A program made the translations under genes and the position numbers. From positions 496,001 through 560,000 of the forward strand of contig JBOEGX010000001.1 in NCBI GenBank assembly GCA_050633645.1: a DNA stretch of 64,000 nt. Direction: 5' to 3'. Shown here piece by piece: positions 8,793 through 18,858 of the stretch. The notes beneath the pieces are model-generated. The model had not been told where the DNA came from, did no database searches, and saw only the letters and a program-made list of their open reading frames with translations. Source of the stretch: UBA1672 sp050633645. Lineage in GTDB: Bacteria; Pseudomonadota; Alphaproteobacteria; Micavibrionales; Micavibrionaceae. The stretch's first letter is position 1. Each line of letters begins with the position of its first letter.

Positions 8793-11554
8793 TGGCATTC
8801 CTTGGGGCATTATTATCCAATATAACATTTATGCAGCCCGCATTGCTTGCGGCTATCCTTGCCCTGCCCGTTTTATGGTATATTTTGCGGATTACGCCGC
8901 CCGCTCCGAAAAAGGTGTTTTTTCCAGCTACTGCATTTTTGATGGGACTTAACTCTGGTGAGAAGACGCCGAGTAAAGCGCCTTGGTGGATATTGCTTTT
9001 GCGGTTGATTATGGCGGCACTTATTATACTGGCATTGGCGCGGCCAGTAACCAATCAGGCACAGAGCATATCTGGCGATGGCGCGGTGCGCCTTGTTATT
9101 GATAATGGATGGGCCGGGGCGCAGCTTTGGGACATGCAAATTAAAGCGGCCGAAGAAACCATTACGCAGGCGGGGCGGGAAAATCGCGATATCTATATTC
9201 TGCCTACGACCAATGCGAATGGTGATGTTCTTTTACAGCAGATTGGGCCTTTGCCCTCTGGTGAGGCGCTATCAATTTTACGTGGGTTACAGCCTTATCC
9301 ATGGCCTGCGGATTATGAGGGTTTGGCTAATTTCATTGAAAAGAGCGATGTTAATGATCCGGATATTCAAACGATTTGGTTGTCGCATGGATTGGATGGA
9401 GGTGGAGCAAAGCGCCTGATGCTCGCTTTACAACATCAGGGTTCGTTGACATATATTGCGCCACCGCTGGAAAACCTACCCCTTATTTTACGTTCATCAC
9501 ATCAAAGGCCGAAGAAAGGTGACCCCGTATCAGGTGTTAAAATCGCGGTTGATGCTCCCTCCTCTATTCCGTCAAATATCCCAGTGACAGTGCAGGTTAG
9601 CGCGGCGGGAAACAATATTTTGGATGCACGCGCCGAGAAAATAAGCTCCGATGATCTTCCCAAGACGCTCTATTTTGAGATTTCAGAGGACGTTAAAAAC
9701 AGTGTGACGCGGTTTGATATAGCGGGACGCAAGGGCGCAGGGGCAAGCTTTATTGTGGATGATCAACATAAAAAGCGAGATATTGGTATTGCCGCCGCGA
9801 CGATTGATGAAAATGCCACGCCGCTTATCGAGGCGAGTTATTATCTAAAGCGTGCATTTGAACCATTTGGAAATGTTGTAATTGAACCTGTGCAAGTACT
9901 CATTGATGTAAATCCATCTGTTATTGTTCTTCCTGACGTTTCTGCGATGCCGAGCGAAACGCTTAATCATTTGGAAAAATGGGTAAAAGATGGAGGATTG
10001 CTCCTGCGGTTTGCGGGGCCGAATATGGCGAGTTCTGTGCATGCTCAATTTTTGCTCCCCGTGCCTTTGCGCTCTGGCGGGCGGGCATTATCGGGGTCTT
10101 TGTCTTGGGATAAACCACAAGTCATTGCGCCCTTCACACAAGATAGTCCGTTTTATGGATTGGATATTCCCAGTGATGTTACCATTAAACAGCAGGTTTT
10201 GGCCGATCCAGCGCAGAATATAGACAGTAAAACATGGGCGCAGCTTGAAGATGGGACACCGTTTATTACGGCTTCGCGGCTTGATAAAGGCTTGATCGTT
10301 CTTATCCATAGTACAGCAAACACGGATTGGTCGGACTTTGCGTTATCGGGGCTTTATGTCGATGTGCTTAAACGCATTGTTCAAATGGCGGGTAGCAACA
10401 CATCTTACGTAGCAGATCAGAACTTTACAGCGTTAGATCCGCTTTTGGTTATGGATGGATTTGGCGCGATGATAGCGCCATCGCCCACGGTGAAGCCTTT
10501 ACCAGCAGGAAAGTACGAAGATATAGTTCCAAGCGCGTCTTATCCCCCTGGGCTTTATGGGCGTGGATCGATTCAATATGCCCTTAACCTGGGGGATCAT
10601 TTACCGAAGTTAATGGCTATGACCGATTTACCAACTGGCGTTCTAAAAGGGGGGTATGAGAAGGACTATGAGGTTGATTTAATGCCCTTTCTTCTTTATG
10701 CCGCGCTTTTCCTGTTTTGTATTGACTGGGTTATCATGATATTTGTGGCGGGAAATATGACGAAAAATTTACGGGGTAAGGCTTTCGTTGCAGCCTTAAT
10801 TATAATGAGCTTTATCCCTCATTCATCCTTTGCCGATGAACAGCGCGATATTAAGTATGCGGGCGGATTTTATCTTGCTTATATTGAAACGGGGGATAGC
10901 GCGCTTGATACAATTACGAATAATGGACTGGAAACCCTTGCCGATGTTTTGACGCGACGAACATCTATTGAGCCTGCGGGCGTTGCCGGTCTTAACCCTG
11001 AAACGGATACGCTTTCGTTTTTTCCCATTATTTATTGGGCGATTGGGGTTAATCAAAAGATATATTCCGCGAAAGCGATTGAACATATTCAACGCTATCT
11101 TGATCAGGGCGGGACGATTTTGTTTGATACGCGGGATCAGAACCAATCAAAGACTAGTTTTTCAAACACTGAAAATGCAAAGAAATTACGGCAAATTACG
11201 GCATCTTTAAATATACCGCCAATTGCCCCCATTCCTGATGACCATGTTTTGGGGCGCTCTTTTTATCTTTTAGACGAATATCCGGGGCGGTATACATCTG
11301 GAACATTATGGGTGGAAAAGAACAGCGTGAGCGGACGTGACAATGTTTCATCCGTTCTTATTGGTGGCAATGATTGGGCGGGATCATGGGCAGATTCAAC
11401 CCCTGCATCTACTCGATATGGAGGAAGCTACGATGCGCGGCAAAAAGAAATGTCCTTACGATTCGGTGTTAATCTGGTGATGTATGCAATGACAGGAAAT
11501 TACAAAGCCGATCAGGTTCATATTCCGCATATTTTGGAAAGGTTAGATCGATGA
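8789..11554 (+). CDS. BatA/DUF4159 domain membrane protein of the MoxR operon
   Basis: A 921-residue membrane protein. Residues 1-90 are a BatA (aerotolerance regulator) N-terminal domain with two helices. A VWA-like segment follows without the metal-binding DxSxS (VIDNGWAG in its place), then a glutamine-amidotransferase-like segment (LEKWVKDGGLLLRFAG). A membrane helix lies near residue 640. The C-terminal 230 residues are a DUF4159 domain (DIKYAGGFYLAY, then LDQGGTILFDTRDQ). Such fusions occur behind MoxR-DUF58 in alphaproteobacteria, but their biochemical role is not established. Overlaps both neighbours by four bases. Confidence 0.88.
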   Translation: MMAFLGALLSNITFMQPALLAAILALPVLWYILRITPPAPKKVFFPATAFLMGLNSGEKTPSKAPWWILLLRLIMAALIILALARPVTNQAQSISGDGAVRLVIDNGWAGAQLWDMQIKAAEETITQAGRENRDIYILPTTNANGDVLLQQIGPLPSGEALSILRGLQPYPWPADYEGLANFIEKSDVNDPDIQTIWLSHGLDGGGAKRLMLALQHQGSLTYIAPPLENLPLILRSSHQRPKKGDPVSGVKIAVDAPSSIPSNIPVTVQVSAAGNNILDARAEKISSDDLPKTLYFEISEDVKNSVTRFDIAGRKGAGASFIVDDQHKKRDIGIAAATIDENATPLIEASYYLKRAFEPFGNVVIEPVQVLIDVNPSVIVLPDVSAMPSETLNHLEKWVKDGGLLLRFAGPNMASSVHAQFLLPVPLRSGGRALSGSLSWDKPQVIAPFTQDSPFYGLDIPSDVTIKQQVLADPAQNIDSKTWAQLEDGTPFITASRLDKGLIVLIHSTANTDWSDFALSGLYVDVLKRIVQMAGSNTSYVADQNFTALDPLLVMDGFGAMIAPSPTVKPLPAGKYEDIVPSASYPPGLYGRGSIQYALNLGDHLPKLMAMTDLPTGVLKGGYEKDYEVDLMPFLLYAALFLFCIDWVIMIFVAGNMTKNLRGKAFVAALIIMSFIPHSSFADEQRDIKYAGGFYLAYIETGDSALDTITNNGLETLADVLTRRTSIEPAGVAGLNPETDTLSFFPIIYWAIGVNQKIYSAKAIEHIQRYLDQGGTILFDTRDQNQSKTSFSNTENAKKLRQITASLNIPPIAPIPDDHVLGRSFYLLDEYPGRYTSGTLWVEKNSVSGRDNVSSVLIGGNDWAGSWADSTPASTRYGGSYDARQKEMSLRFGVNLVMYAMTGNYKADQVHIPHILERLDR

Positions 11555-13644
11555 ACACCTCTTCCCTTCAGATGCATTTTTCGCCGGTTATTGATCCGCT
11601 ATGGCTATGGGGGATTGGTGTTATTGGCGCGGCGCTGCTCGTTCTTTCTGTGCTCGTTTATCGGCGCGGTATCATATTACGAAGCGGTGCTTTTATTGTA
11701 TTTATTCTTGCGCTGCTTAATCCCTCATTAATTAAAGAAGAGCGTAATTACGTCAAGGATGTTGGCATTATTATTGTTGATGAGAGCCACTCCCAGGCAT
11801 TACAGAGCCGTGATGTAAGAACCAATGACGCGCTTAGCTATCTGGAAAATGAACTATCACAAAATGACATGATTGAGTACCGCGTGATCAAAGCGCCCAA
11901 AGATGGCGCATTTTCGGGACGAACTGATTTGTTTGGAGCACTGGATCAGGCGTTCTCCGATGTGCCTGAAAAGCGGCGGGCGGGCGTTGTGTTTATCACA
12001 GATGGGCGCATTCATGACGCGCCGAGAAATGAGGCTTCGTTCAAGGCTTATGGCCCTGTTCATGCCTTGCTCACGGGTACAAAAAACGAATTGGATCGCC
12101 GCGTTACTGTGACCAACGCCCCGGCTTATGGACTTGTTGGGAAGGACACGACGATTAAGTTTCGTGTTGAGGATACGAAGAATATCCGCGCCAAAAATGC
12201 ACGTGTGACATTGACCTTGCATGATGGCAGTACGCAAAGTGATTATGTGCAGATTGGTGAAGAACATAGCTTTACCGTACCGCTTGATCACCCGTCGCAA
12301 AATATATTCACATTAGAGGTTGAAAAAATTGATGATGAGCTGACCTATGCCAATAACAAAACTGCGGTCATTATTAATGGTGTGCGGGATCGGTTGAAGG
12401 TTCTTCTTGTATCTGGGATTCCGCACACAGGAGAACGTACTTGGCGGGATCTTTTGACCTCTGACCCTGGGGTTGATTTGGTACATTTCACCATTTTGCG
12501 AGAGCCTGATAAATTTGATTACACGCCAAAGAGTGAACTGTCCCTAATTGCGTTTCCTTTTCAGGAATTATTTGAGGTTAAATTATATGATTTTGACCTG
12601 ATTATCTTTGATCGATACCGCGTGAATAATATCTTGCCTCGGCGGTATTTTGAAAATATCGCACGTTATGTCCGTGAAGGTGGCGCGTTTTTAGAGGCTA
12701 GCGGCCCAGCCTTTGCAGGAGAGCAATCGATTTATGACACGCCGCTTGGTGATATATTACCCGCGCGCCCAACGGGAGATATTACAGAGCAAGGGTATCG
12801 CCCGCAGATAACCCCTTTGGGGCGGAGTCATCCTGTCACGCAAAGCCTTGTTTGGAATAAGAAAAATAACGATGCACCTGATTGGGGCAAATGGTTGCGT
12901 TACATCAATATTGATCCATTGCGTGGTGATGTACTGATGAGCGCGGCGAATCAATCTCAGCCGCTTCTTGTTCTTGATCGTGTTGGGCAAGGACGGGTTG
13001 CACAGATTTCAAGTGATCATATATGGCTATGGTCGAGGGGATATGATGGCGGTGGCCCGCATGCCGAGTTACTACGGCGCATTGTGCATTGGCTAATGAA
13101 AGAGCCAGAGCTTGATGAACGCGCAATGGATGTGAGTGTCAGCCGTGATTTAATTACAGCGCATAAGAGAGCCATTGACAACACCAGAAACGAAACCATA
13201 GCGATGACGCTGCCTGATGGCTCGATGAAAACAGTTGAAATGACCATAAATAGCCAAGGAATTCTTGAATATAAGCATAACGCCGAAGACCTTGGTATTT
13301 ATGCGTTTGAAGATATAAACGGCACGCGTCGACTGGCAATTGTTGGTGATTTAACATCACCCGAAATGAATGGTGTTACGACCACAGATAAAGTTTTAAA
13401 GCCCATTATCGAAGAATCAGGAGGGACAGCCATTTGGCTTAATGAAATACCACAACCTGTTTTACGTTTTGTTGGGAATTCAAACCGTTTTGGCGGCTCT
13501 AATTGGATAGGGTTTAAGCGCAATAATGATTTTACGATTACAGGTGTACATGACACACCACTTTTACCAGAATGGGCTATTTTGCTGTTGTTATTTTCTG
13601 CACTGATTTATACGTGGTGGGCGGAAGGGCGAAATAAACCTTAA
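11551..13644 (+). CDS. VWA/GATase-like membrane protein of the MoxR operon
   Basis: A 697-residue protein with two N-terminal helices, then a VWA-like domain. That domain keeps a DxSxS metal site (VDESHS) and the second strand VVFITDG, unlike the preceding protein. A beta-rich segment follows, then a type-1 glutamine-amidotransferase-like fold (DLIIFDRYRVN, ARYVREGGAFLEASG) without an obvious catalytic Cys-His-Glu set. One C-terminal helix ends in WWAEGRNKP. The topology places most of the chain in the periplasm. Last gene of the MoxR operon; it is convergent with the kinase gene five bases away. Confidence 0.85.
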   Translation: MNTSSLQMHFSPVIDPLWLWGIGVIGAALLVLSVLVYRRGIILRSGAFIVFILALLNPSLIKEERNYVKDVGIIIVDESHSQALQSRDVRTNDALSYLENELSQNDMIEYRVIKAPKDGAFSGRTDLFGALDQAFSDVPEKRRAGVVFITDGRIHDAPRNEASFKAYGPVHALLTGTKNELDRRVTVTNAPAYGLVGKDTTIKFRVEDTKNIRAKNARVTLTLHDGSTQSDYVQIGEEHSFTVPLDHPSQNIFTLEVEKIDDELTYANNKTAVIINGVRDRLKVLLVSGIPHTGERTWRDLLTSDPGVDLVHFTILREPDKFDYTPKSELSLIAFPFQELFEVKLYDFDLIIFDRYRVNNILPRRYFENIARYVREGGAFLEASGPAFAGEQSIYDTPLGDILPARPTGDITEQGYRPQITPLGRSHPVTQSLVWNKKNNDAPDWGKWLRYINIDPLRGDVLMSAANQSQPLLVLDRVGQGRVAQISSDHIWLWSRGYDGGGPHAELLRRIVHWLMKEPELDERAMDVSVSRDLITAHKRAIDNTRNETIAMTLPDGSMKTVEMTINSQGILEYKHNAEDLGIYAFEDINGTRRLAIVGDLTSPEMNGVTTTDKVLKPIIEESGGTAIWLNEIPQPVLRFVGNSNRFGGSNWIGFKRNNDFTITGVHDTPLLPEWAILLLLFSALIYTWWAEGRNKP

Positions 13645-13649
13645 TGCAC

Positions 13650-15980
13650 TTATGTGGCTTGTTGATTTTTATCAAAAACCATTTTAATAGTTTTTTCTAA
13701 TTTTTCTTTTGTAACAGGCTTTCTTAGAATCGCTTTTATAGAGGGATGATCTTTTAAAAGTTCTTGTATTTTTTCTTCACTGTAACCAGAAAGCAGGATA
13801 ATCGGCAGATCTGGAAAATCGAGATAAATTTGCTGCGCCATTTCAAGACCTGACATTTTAGGCATATTATAATCACTGATAATCAAATCAAATGCATCAG
13901 GATTTTCACGTATAATATCTAAGCCTTCCATACCATTAACGGCGTAATGTGCTTCGTGTTCCATACGATCCAACATCTTCATTGTCATTTTTAGCACAAA
14001 GTCTTGATCCTCAACAACTAATATACGTTTTTGTGTATCAAAACCTTCTAAATAAGAAACTTCCTCATGATCCACATTATTATCATCTAATTCTTGATCA
14101 GCATTACTCTTATATATAGGAAAATAAATTTCGAAGACCGTTCCCTTGCCGAGCTCACTATTAATAACCAGCATACCAATATGAGAAACAACAACACCAT
14201 GCACTGTTGCGAGCCCTAACCCTGTTCCCTCATCAACTGATTTTGTTGTAAAGAATGGCTCAAATACATGTTCCATAATTTGTTTGCTCATACCCGTTCC
14301 ACTATCAGATACTGTGATTTTTGCGTAGCTCATATGCTTGGCAACATGCCCCAAAATCAATTTTGTTCGCAATGGCGTCTCTTCATAAATCCTTACCAGC
14401 GGTGTTTCCTTGGGATTGGGGAACTCGTTCTTATGTATTGCCACTTCATCAATATCATCAGAGTTTACGATTTCAATGAACATCCCTAGTTCACCATGTC
14501 CACCGTCCATTGCATCAATCGCATTCACACATAAATTCATCATTATTTGCGATATTTTTGTAGAATTTGCAAAAATTGGAATAGAATAAGATGGAATATT
14601 TGTTGTTAATTCAATGGATTTTGGGATTGTCGCATCTATCATTGTGCGAACCTCATTTATAATAGACACTATGTTTACTGGCTCTTGTACAGAATCGCTA
14701 CGCCTTGAAAAGGTTAGCACTTGATCAACTAGATCCTTAGCCTGCGTCCCTGCCAATAAAATATTTTGTGCAAATTTATGTTGGTCGCTTTCTTCATCTA
14801 AATCATCAATTAGAAACTCGGCATAGCCATTCATTGCGGCTAGGATATTATTGAAATCATGAGCGATCCCTCCAGCAAGACGCCCAATGGCTTCCATTTT
14901 TTGTGCCTGATAGAATTGCGCTTCCATATCATTCTTATCCATTTCGGCTTTATGTCTTGCGGAAATATCCTGAACTGTCCCGATCATGCCGCCATCAGGG
15001 AGAAGTGTACTCGACATTTCCGTGTGCACAACGCTTCCGTCTCTTCTGGTTATTTCAAATGTATCAATCCAGTGCCCCTTTTCACGCAATATCGGTAAAG
15101 CGTGTTCGTCCATTTTCAGAGAGTCTTCTTTTGTAAAAATCTCCCTCCAATCTTTATTGTAATATAACTCGCGTGTGTTTTCCTGTAAGCCAAGCATTTG
15201 TTCCAAAGATTTATTAAAATAAGTAAGTGTCCCGTCAGCTTCAACCATTAGAAAACCATCCTTTGCGATTTCCAATGCAGCCAAACGTTTTTGCATTGTA
15301 TCAAAGGTTTTTAAACGCTCTGTATTTAGAGACTTCAGATCCTGGAGCTTTTGACCATTCAATAAAACAAGCACGAATCCTGAAAGCCCCATAAAGATCA
15401 CTGACCAATATAGCCATAATTCTTTAATTTTGAATTCTTCAGAATCAATAATGTCTCGATGTTTTTTTAATATTAAATTTTGTGAACTAAAAATAATTTT
15501 AAAAGTTTTGTAAATCTCTCCTTTAAGATGATTTTCTTCCCCTTTTTCTTCATTCGTACCTTTTACTTGCTCATAGAGGATCATAGTGGCTGCTATATCT
15601 TTTAATCCCTGACCTATTAAATATAGTGTATGAGCATTATCAGGGTTCACTTTTTCTATGTCTGAAGCCTCATTCATATAAACTTTTCTTAAGGCGAAAA
15701 AATCATCGTTTATATTTGAAAATTCTTCTTTTATGATATCAAAGTTATTATGGTCATCACCTGATAAACGCGCATTCACTAGCTCGGAAAACTCATAATA
15801 GTCGTTTTGAAACATAAGAGCGCTGTTGATGTAAGTGTAATGTTTTTTCTGAAGACTGGCTCTTGCTTCAATTAGGCTCACTGTTGAGTGTAACGCCAGC
15901 ATTCCAAATACCAGTATCACTAGCCCTGGAAAGTATACAAAAAATGCATTGTTTTTTTGAAAAAATTCATTCATTCGCAT
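13650..15980 (-). CDS. Hybrid sensor histidine kinase with PAS and receiver domains
   Basis: A 776-residue membrane kinase. Two helices (near residues 14-34 and 190-210) flank a periplasmic helical sensor. A PAS domain (about 235-345) follows, then a phosphoacceptor helix with His in GGIAHDFNNILAAMNGY, an ATPase domain (NLCVNAIDAMDGG, DSGTGM, GTGLGLATV), and a C-terminal receiver (VVEDQDF, phospho-Asp in LIISDYNMP). The catalytic core is CckA-like, but the periplasmic sensor sets it apart from the true CckA at 22.6 kb. It lies 17 bases downstream of a response regulator on the same strand, a likely partner. Confidence 0.92.
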   Translation of the reverse strand: MRMNEFFQKNNAFFVYFPGLVILVFGMLALHSTVSLIEARASLQKKHYTYINSALMFQNDYYEFSELVNARLSGDDHNNFDIIKEEFSNINDDFFALRKVYMNEASDIEKVNPDNAHTLYLIGQGLKDIAATMILYEQVKGTNEEKGEENHLKGEIYKTFKIIFSSQNLILKKHRDIIDSEEFKIKELWLYWSVIFMGLSGFVLVLLNGQKLQDLKSLNTERLKTFDTMQKRLAALEIAKDGFLMVEADGTLTYFNKSLEQMLGLQENTRELYYNKDWREIFTKEDSLKMDEHALPILREKGHWIDTFEITRRDGSVVHTEMSSTLLPDGGMIGTVQDISARHKAEMDKNDMEAQFYQAQKMEAIGRLAGGIAHDFNNILAAMNGYAEFLIDDLDEESDQHKFAQNILLAGTQAKDLVDQVLTFSRRSDSVQEPVNIVSIINEVRTMIDATIPKSIELTTNIPSYSIPIFANSTKISQIMMNLCVNAIDAMDGGHGELGMFIEIVNSDDIDEVAIHKNEFPNPKETPLVRIYEETPLRTKLILGHVAKHMSYAKITVSDSGTGMSKQIMEHVFEPFFTTKSVDEGTGLGLATVHGVVVSHIGMLVINSELGKGTVFEIYFPIYKSNADQELDDNNVDHEEVSYLEGFDTQKRILVVEDQDFVLKMTMKMLDRMEHEAHYAVNGMEGLDIIRENPDAFDLIISDYNMPKMSGLEMAQQIYLDFPDLPIILLSGYSEEKIQELLKDHPSIKAILRKPVTKEKLEKTIKMVFDKNQQAT

Positions 15981-15997
15981 TAACTTTGATGTGTGAA

Positions 15998-16672
15998 TTA
16001 AGCATGAGCGGATGAAAACGGTTTCACGCCCATTTCTTTTGCCTTAAGAGCGGCTTGTGTTCTGTTTTTTGCGTTTAACTTTCTACAGATCCCACGGACA
16101 TGCAATTTAACCGTTACAATTTGTAAATTCAGCTCACGCGCAATCTCTTTATTAGCAGCACCATCAACAAGGAATGATAACACCTCTTTTTCGCGGGGCG
16201 TTAAATTCAAAGATTCCAATGATTCTCTTATTGGTTTTTGTGGCGTGTCCGAATAATATGATGGCATGAATTTTGTTTTGTCATTTGGACTTTCTGGAAC
16301 AAATATGTGCCCATCTACAACCTGCTTTATTGCAGATAGCAACGCTTTTCCTGATAGTGTTTTAGGGAAATACCCAACCGCGCCATATTCAAGAGCATCA
16401 TGAACATCTTCTTGCTCGGCCACACCAGACATTAATGCCACTGATATATCGGGAAATTTATCACGCATTGTTTTAAAGCCATTCAGCCCCATCATTCCCG
16501 GCATTCTTAGGTCAAGAATGACCAAATCTTGATGAGGGTTTTGCTCAAGCTTGGACAGAGCCTCATGAAAATCTTTCGCCAAAGTTACGTCAGCATTAGG
16601 ATCAGATCGTTCGATATATTGAACAAGTGCATCCCTGAATAGGGTATGATCGTCCGCAATCAATAACTTCAT
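15998..16672 (-). CDS. NarL/LuxR-type response regulator
   Basis: A transcription regulator of about 224 residues. The N-terminal receiver has the acidic pair in LIADDH and phospho-Asp in LVILDLRMPG. The C-terminal LuxR helix-turn-helix is LTPREKEVLSFLVDGAANKEIARELNLQ followed by VKLHVRGICRKL. I start it at the ATG at 16672, which has AGGGAG nine bases upstream; an in-frame codon at 16696 would add eight residues. It precedes the hybrid kinase gene, so the two probably form one operon and one signalling pathway. Confidence 0.93.
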   Translation of the reverse strand: MKLLIADDHTLFRDALVQYIERSDPNADVTLAKDFHEALSKLEQNPHQDLVILDLRMPGMMGLNGFKTMRDKFPDISVALMSGVAEQEDVHDALEYGAVGYFPKTLSGKALLSAIKQVVDGHIFVPESPNDKTKFMPSYYSDTPQKPIRESLESLNLTPREKEVLSFLVDGAANKEIARELNLQIVTVKLHVRGICRKLNAKNRTQAALKAKEMGVKPFSSAHA

Positions 16673-16773
16673 TAAAAAAAACTCCCTAACACACACGAGG
16701 AACTATACCTTTGTATAGTTTAGCAAAAAAAAAACTTAATGTAACTAATTAAAAGACTTATAGTGGTATCTTG

Positions 16774-18858
16774 CTATGGCATAGCATGAAAAGCAATATG
16801 AAGTTCTTCGGTTGGATGCGACTGTATGTTATTTAAACGCAAACGATAAATATATGTATTTTCAAGAACTCTTTGAACATAATTCCGTGTCTCGTAAATC
16901 GGAATCAGCTCTATCCAATCAATCATATTTACATCTCCAGTTCTTGGATCACCATATGTTTTCAGCCATTGATCAACACGCCCTGGGCCCGCATTATACG
17001 CAGCAATGGCAAGGGGATAGCTCCCGTTATAACGCTCAATCATTGAGCCGATATAATAAGAGCCCAAATGAATATTGTATTTAGGATTCGCTGTCAGCCC
17101 TCCTTTACTATATTGCAAATTCATTTTCTTGCTTACATGCTGCGCTGTGGCGGGCATAAGCTGCATTAAGCCAAGCGCTCCGGCGCTGCTTTGTGCATTA
17201 AAGTCGAACATGCTTTCTTGCCTGATCAATGCATGGATAAGCGCCCATTCCGCCGAGTTCACGTCTTTTAAATGCTTGGTAATTGTGGGATATGCCTGTT
17301 TGGTAAGAAATAACCCTTTATAAGATGCTTTTTTTGCAACCTTTACAGCGTTATAATAATCATCATGTTCCGCCAGTTTTTCTGCCGCAAACCGATAGGC
17401 CTTTGGGGTTTCATCATTCTTTAGGAATGCATTCAGGAAGCGATCCGCATTGCGGGGCTGCTTTGCCGATTTGAATATTTCAAATGCCTGAAAAAGCTCA
17501 TTTTTTTTATAAGCATTATATTCTGACGAACGCAGCTTCGGCACTTTGTTTTTTGGTAATCCTATATCTTTTGACAAAGCCGATGATGCCATTTGTCCAT
17601 AATAGACAGTTTGAAATTCAGATGCCTTTTTATACCAATCTCTTGCCATTCCCATTTGCCCCATGCCTTGCGCGGCAAGCCCCGCCCAATATGCAGCACG
17701 AGCCTTGCTAACTGGCGTTTTAACTTTTGGATAAAGTGCGGAAAAACGCTCATAAGCTTCGGTGGGTTTATTCATATAGCGCAATGCGAGCCAGCCCGCC
17801 ATCCATTGTGCCTGTGCGTATGGAAAACCATCTTGCTGAATATGCTTTTCGGCTATTTCATACGCTTTAGCGTATTGCCGTTTTTCAAGAAGGCGACGAA
17901 TAATAATGTGACGTTCATTCCACCATTCTTCACGGTTTAAAATATCAGAACTTGATAAATCCATCATTAGAATTTCGGCGGCGCCATCATTGATGTCCCG
18001 TGTTCTGCGCCAATGAAGACGATCATATAACAAACCTGAATTGTCCTGTAAATGCTCTGGAACAGCATTAATCAACGCCGTTACATTTGTTTTGCCGTTC
18101 TGTGATAAGGCGCTTCGCGCTCTGGCCAGTTCCGGGTAACCTTGCCCTAGAACTTCTGCAATGCCCTTTGCACTGTCATGGTGACCATTTTGCAGAAGTG
18201 CATCAAAACGCTTTTTATGCGCATCTATCGTTAAATATCTGCCATATTTCTTAAATATATCCCTTTGTTGATCCCGTGATGTGAGCGTAGATGCCCACCA
18301 TTCTGCCAGAAAACCGCGCGCTTGATCATGCTTTCCTTCTATGATCAAGGCATCCATATAACGCCCCATACCATATGGTGTTCTTGGCTTAAGCTCATCA
18401 TACCAAACAATCACTTCGGCGTTTGAAAGGTTTTCTGGCATTACGCCCTCTGCGCTCACAATCATTTTAGAGCGATCTGGCCATTCTGGGTTATCGCGAA
18501 TAAATGCGGAAAGCCTTATAAAGGCTTCATTGCTCCAATCACTTTGTTTCGCATTGGTCAGTTGCAGCCAGTAGAATATTTTAGCCGCCAAGGGGTCTTT
18601 GCTTTGCGCTATTTTCTGACGTCCCTGCTCCCATTTACCTTCCTCAATAAGTTTAACAGCCTCGACTGTTAAATTGTGAGCCTGCGTTGATTGCAACCTG
18701 TTTGCAGGGTTTTCAAATGCTTGTGCGTTTGGTGAGGTTGATAGAAGCAATGCAGTGCAAAGAAATAACAAGCTATTCTTGCCAAAGCGCGATGTGCGCG
18801 CTAGATTGTTTTCCGCTCTCGAAATAGAAAGAAAAGAGAAAGACGTACCATGTTTCAC
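16774..18858 (-). CDS. Soluble lytic murein transglycosylase (Slt family)
   Basis: Periplasmic enzyme that cleaves peptidoglycan glycan strands to 1,6-anhydro ends. A long superhelical TPR-like region is followed by the catalytic domain with the family motif around the catalytic Glu (LIRQESMFDFNAQSSAGALGL) and the AYNAGPGRV motif. A signal peptide (FGKNSLLFLCTALLLSTSPNAQA) fixes the approximate N-terminus. The frame is open to 19041, but that part runs through dapA. The best start is a GTG at 18858, which overlaps the divergent dapA start by nine bases. Alternatives are downstream TTG codons. Confidence 0.9.
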   Translation of the reverse strand: MKHGTSFSFLSISRAENNLARTSRFGKNSLLFLCTALLLSTSPNAQAFENPANRLQSTQAHNLTVEAVKLIEEGKWEQGRQKIAQSKDPLAAKIFYWLQLTNAKQSDWSNEAFIRLSAFIRDNPEWPDRSKMIVSAEGVMPENLSNAEVIVWYDELKPRTPYGMGRYMDALIIEGKHDQARGFLAEWWASTLTSRDQQRDIFKKYGRYLTIDAHKKRFDALLQNGHHDSAKGIAEVLGQGYPELARARSALSQNGKTNVTALINAVPEHLQDNSGLLYDRLHWRRTRDINDGAAEILMMDLSSSDILNREEWWNERHIIIRRLLEKRQYAKAYEIAEKHIQQDGFPYAQAQWMAGWLALRYMNKPTEAYERFSALYPKVKTPVSKARAAYWAGLAAQGMGQMGMARDWYKKASEFQTVYYGQMASSALSKDIGLPKNKVPKLRSSEYNAYKKNELFQAFEIFKSAKQPRNADRFLNAFLKNDETPKAYRFAAEKLAEHDDYYNAVKVAKKASYKGLFLTKQAYPTITKHLKDVNSAEWALIHALIRQESMFDFNAQSSAGALGLMQLMPATAQHVSKKMNLQYSKGGLTANPKYNIHLGSYYIGSMIERYNGSYPLAIAAYNAGPGRVDQWLKTYGDPRTGDVNMIDWIELIPIYETRNYVQRVLENTYIYRLRLNNIQSHPTEELHIAFHAMP

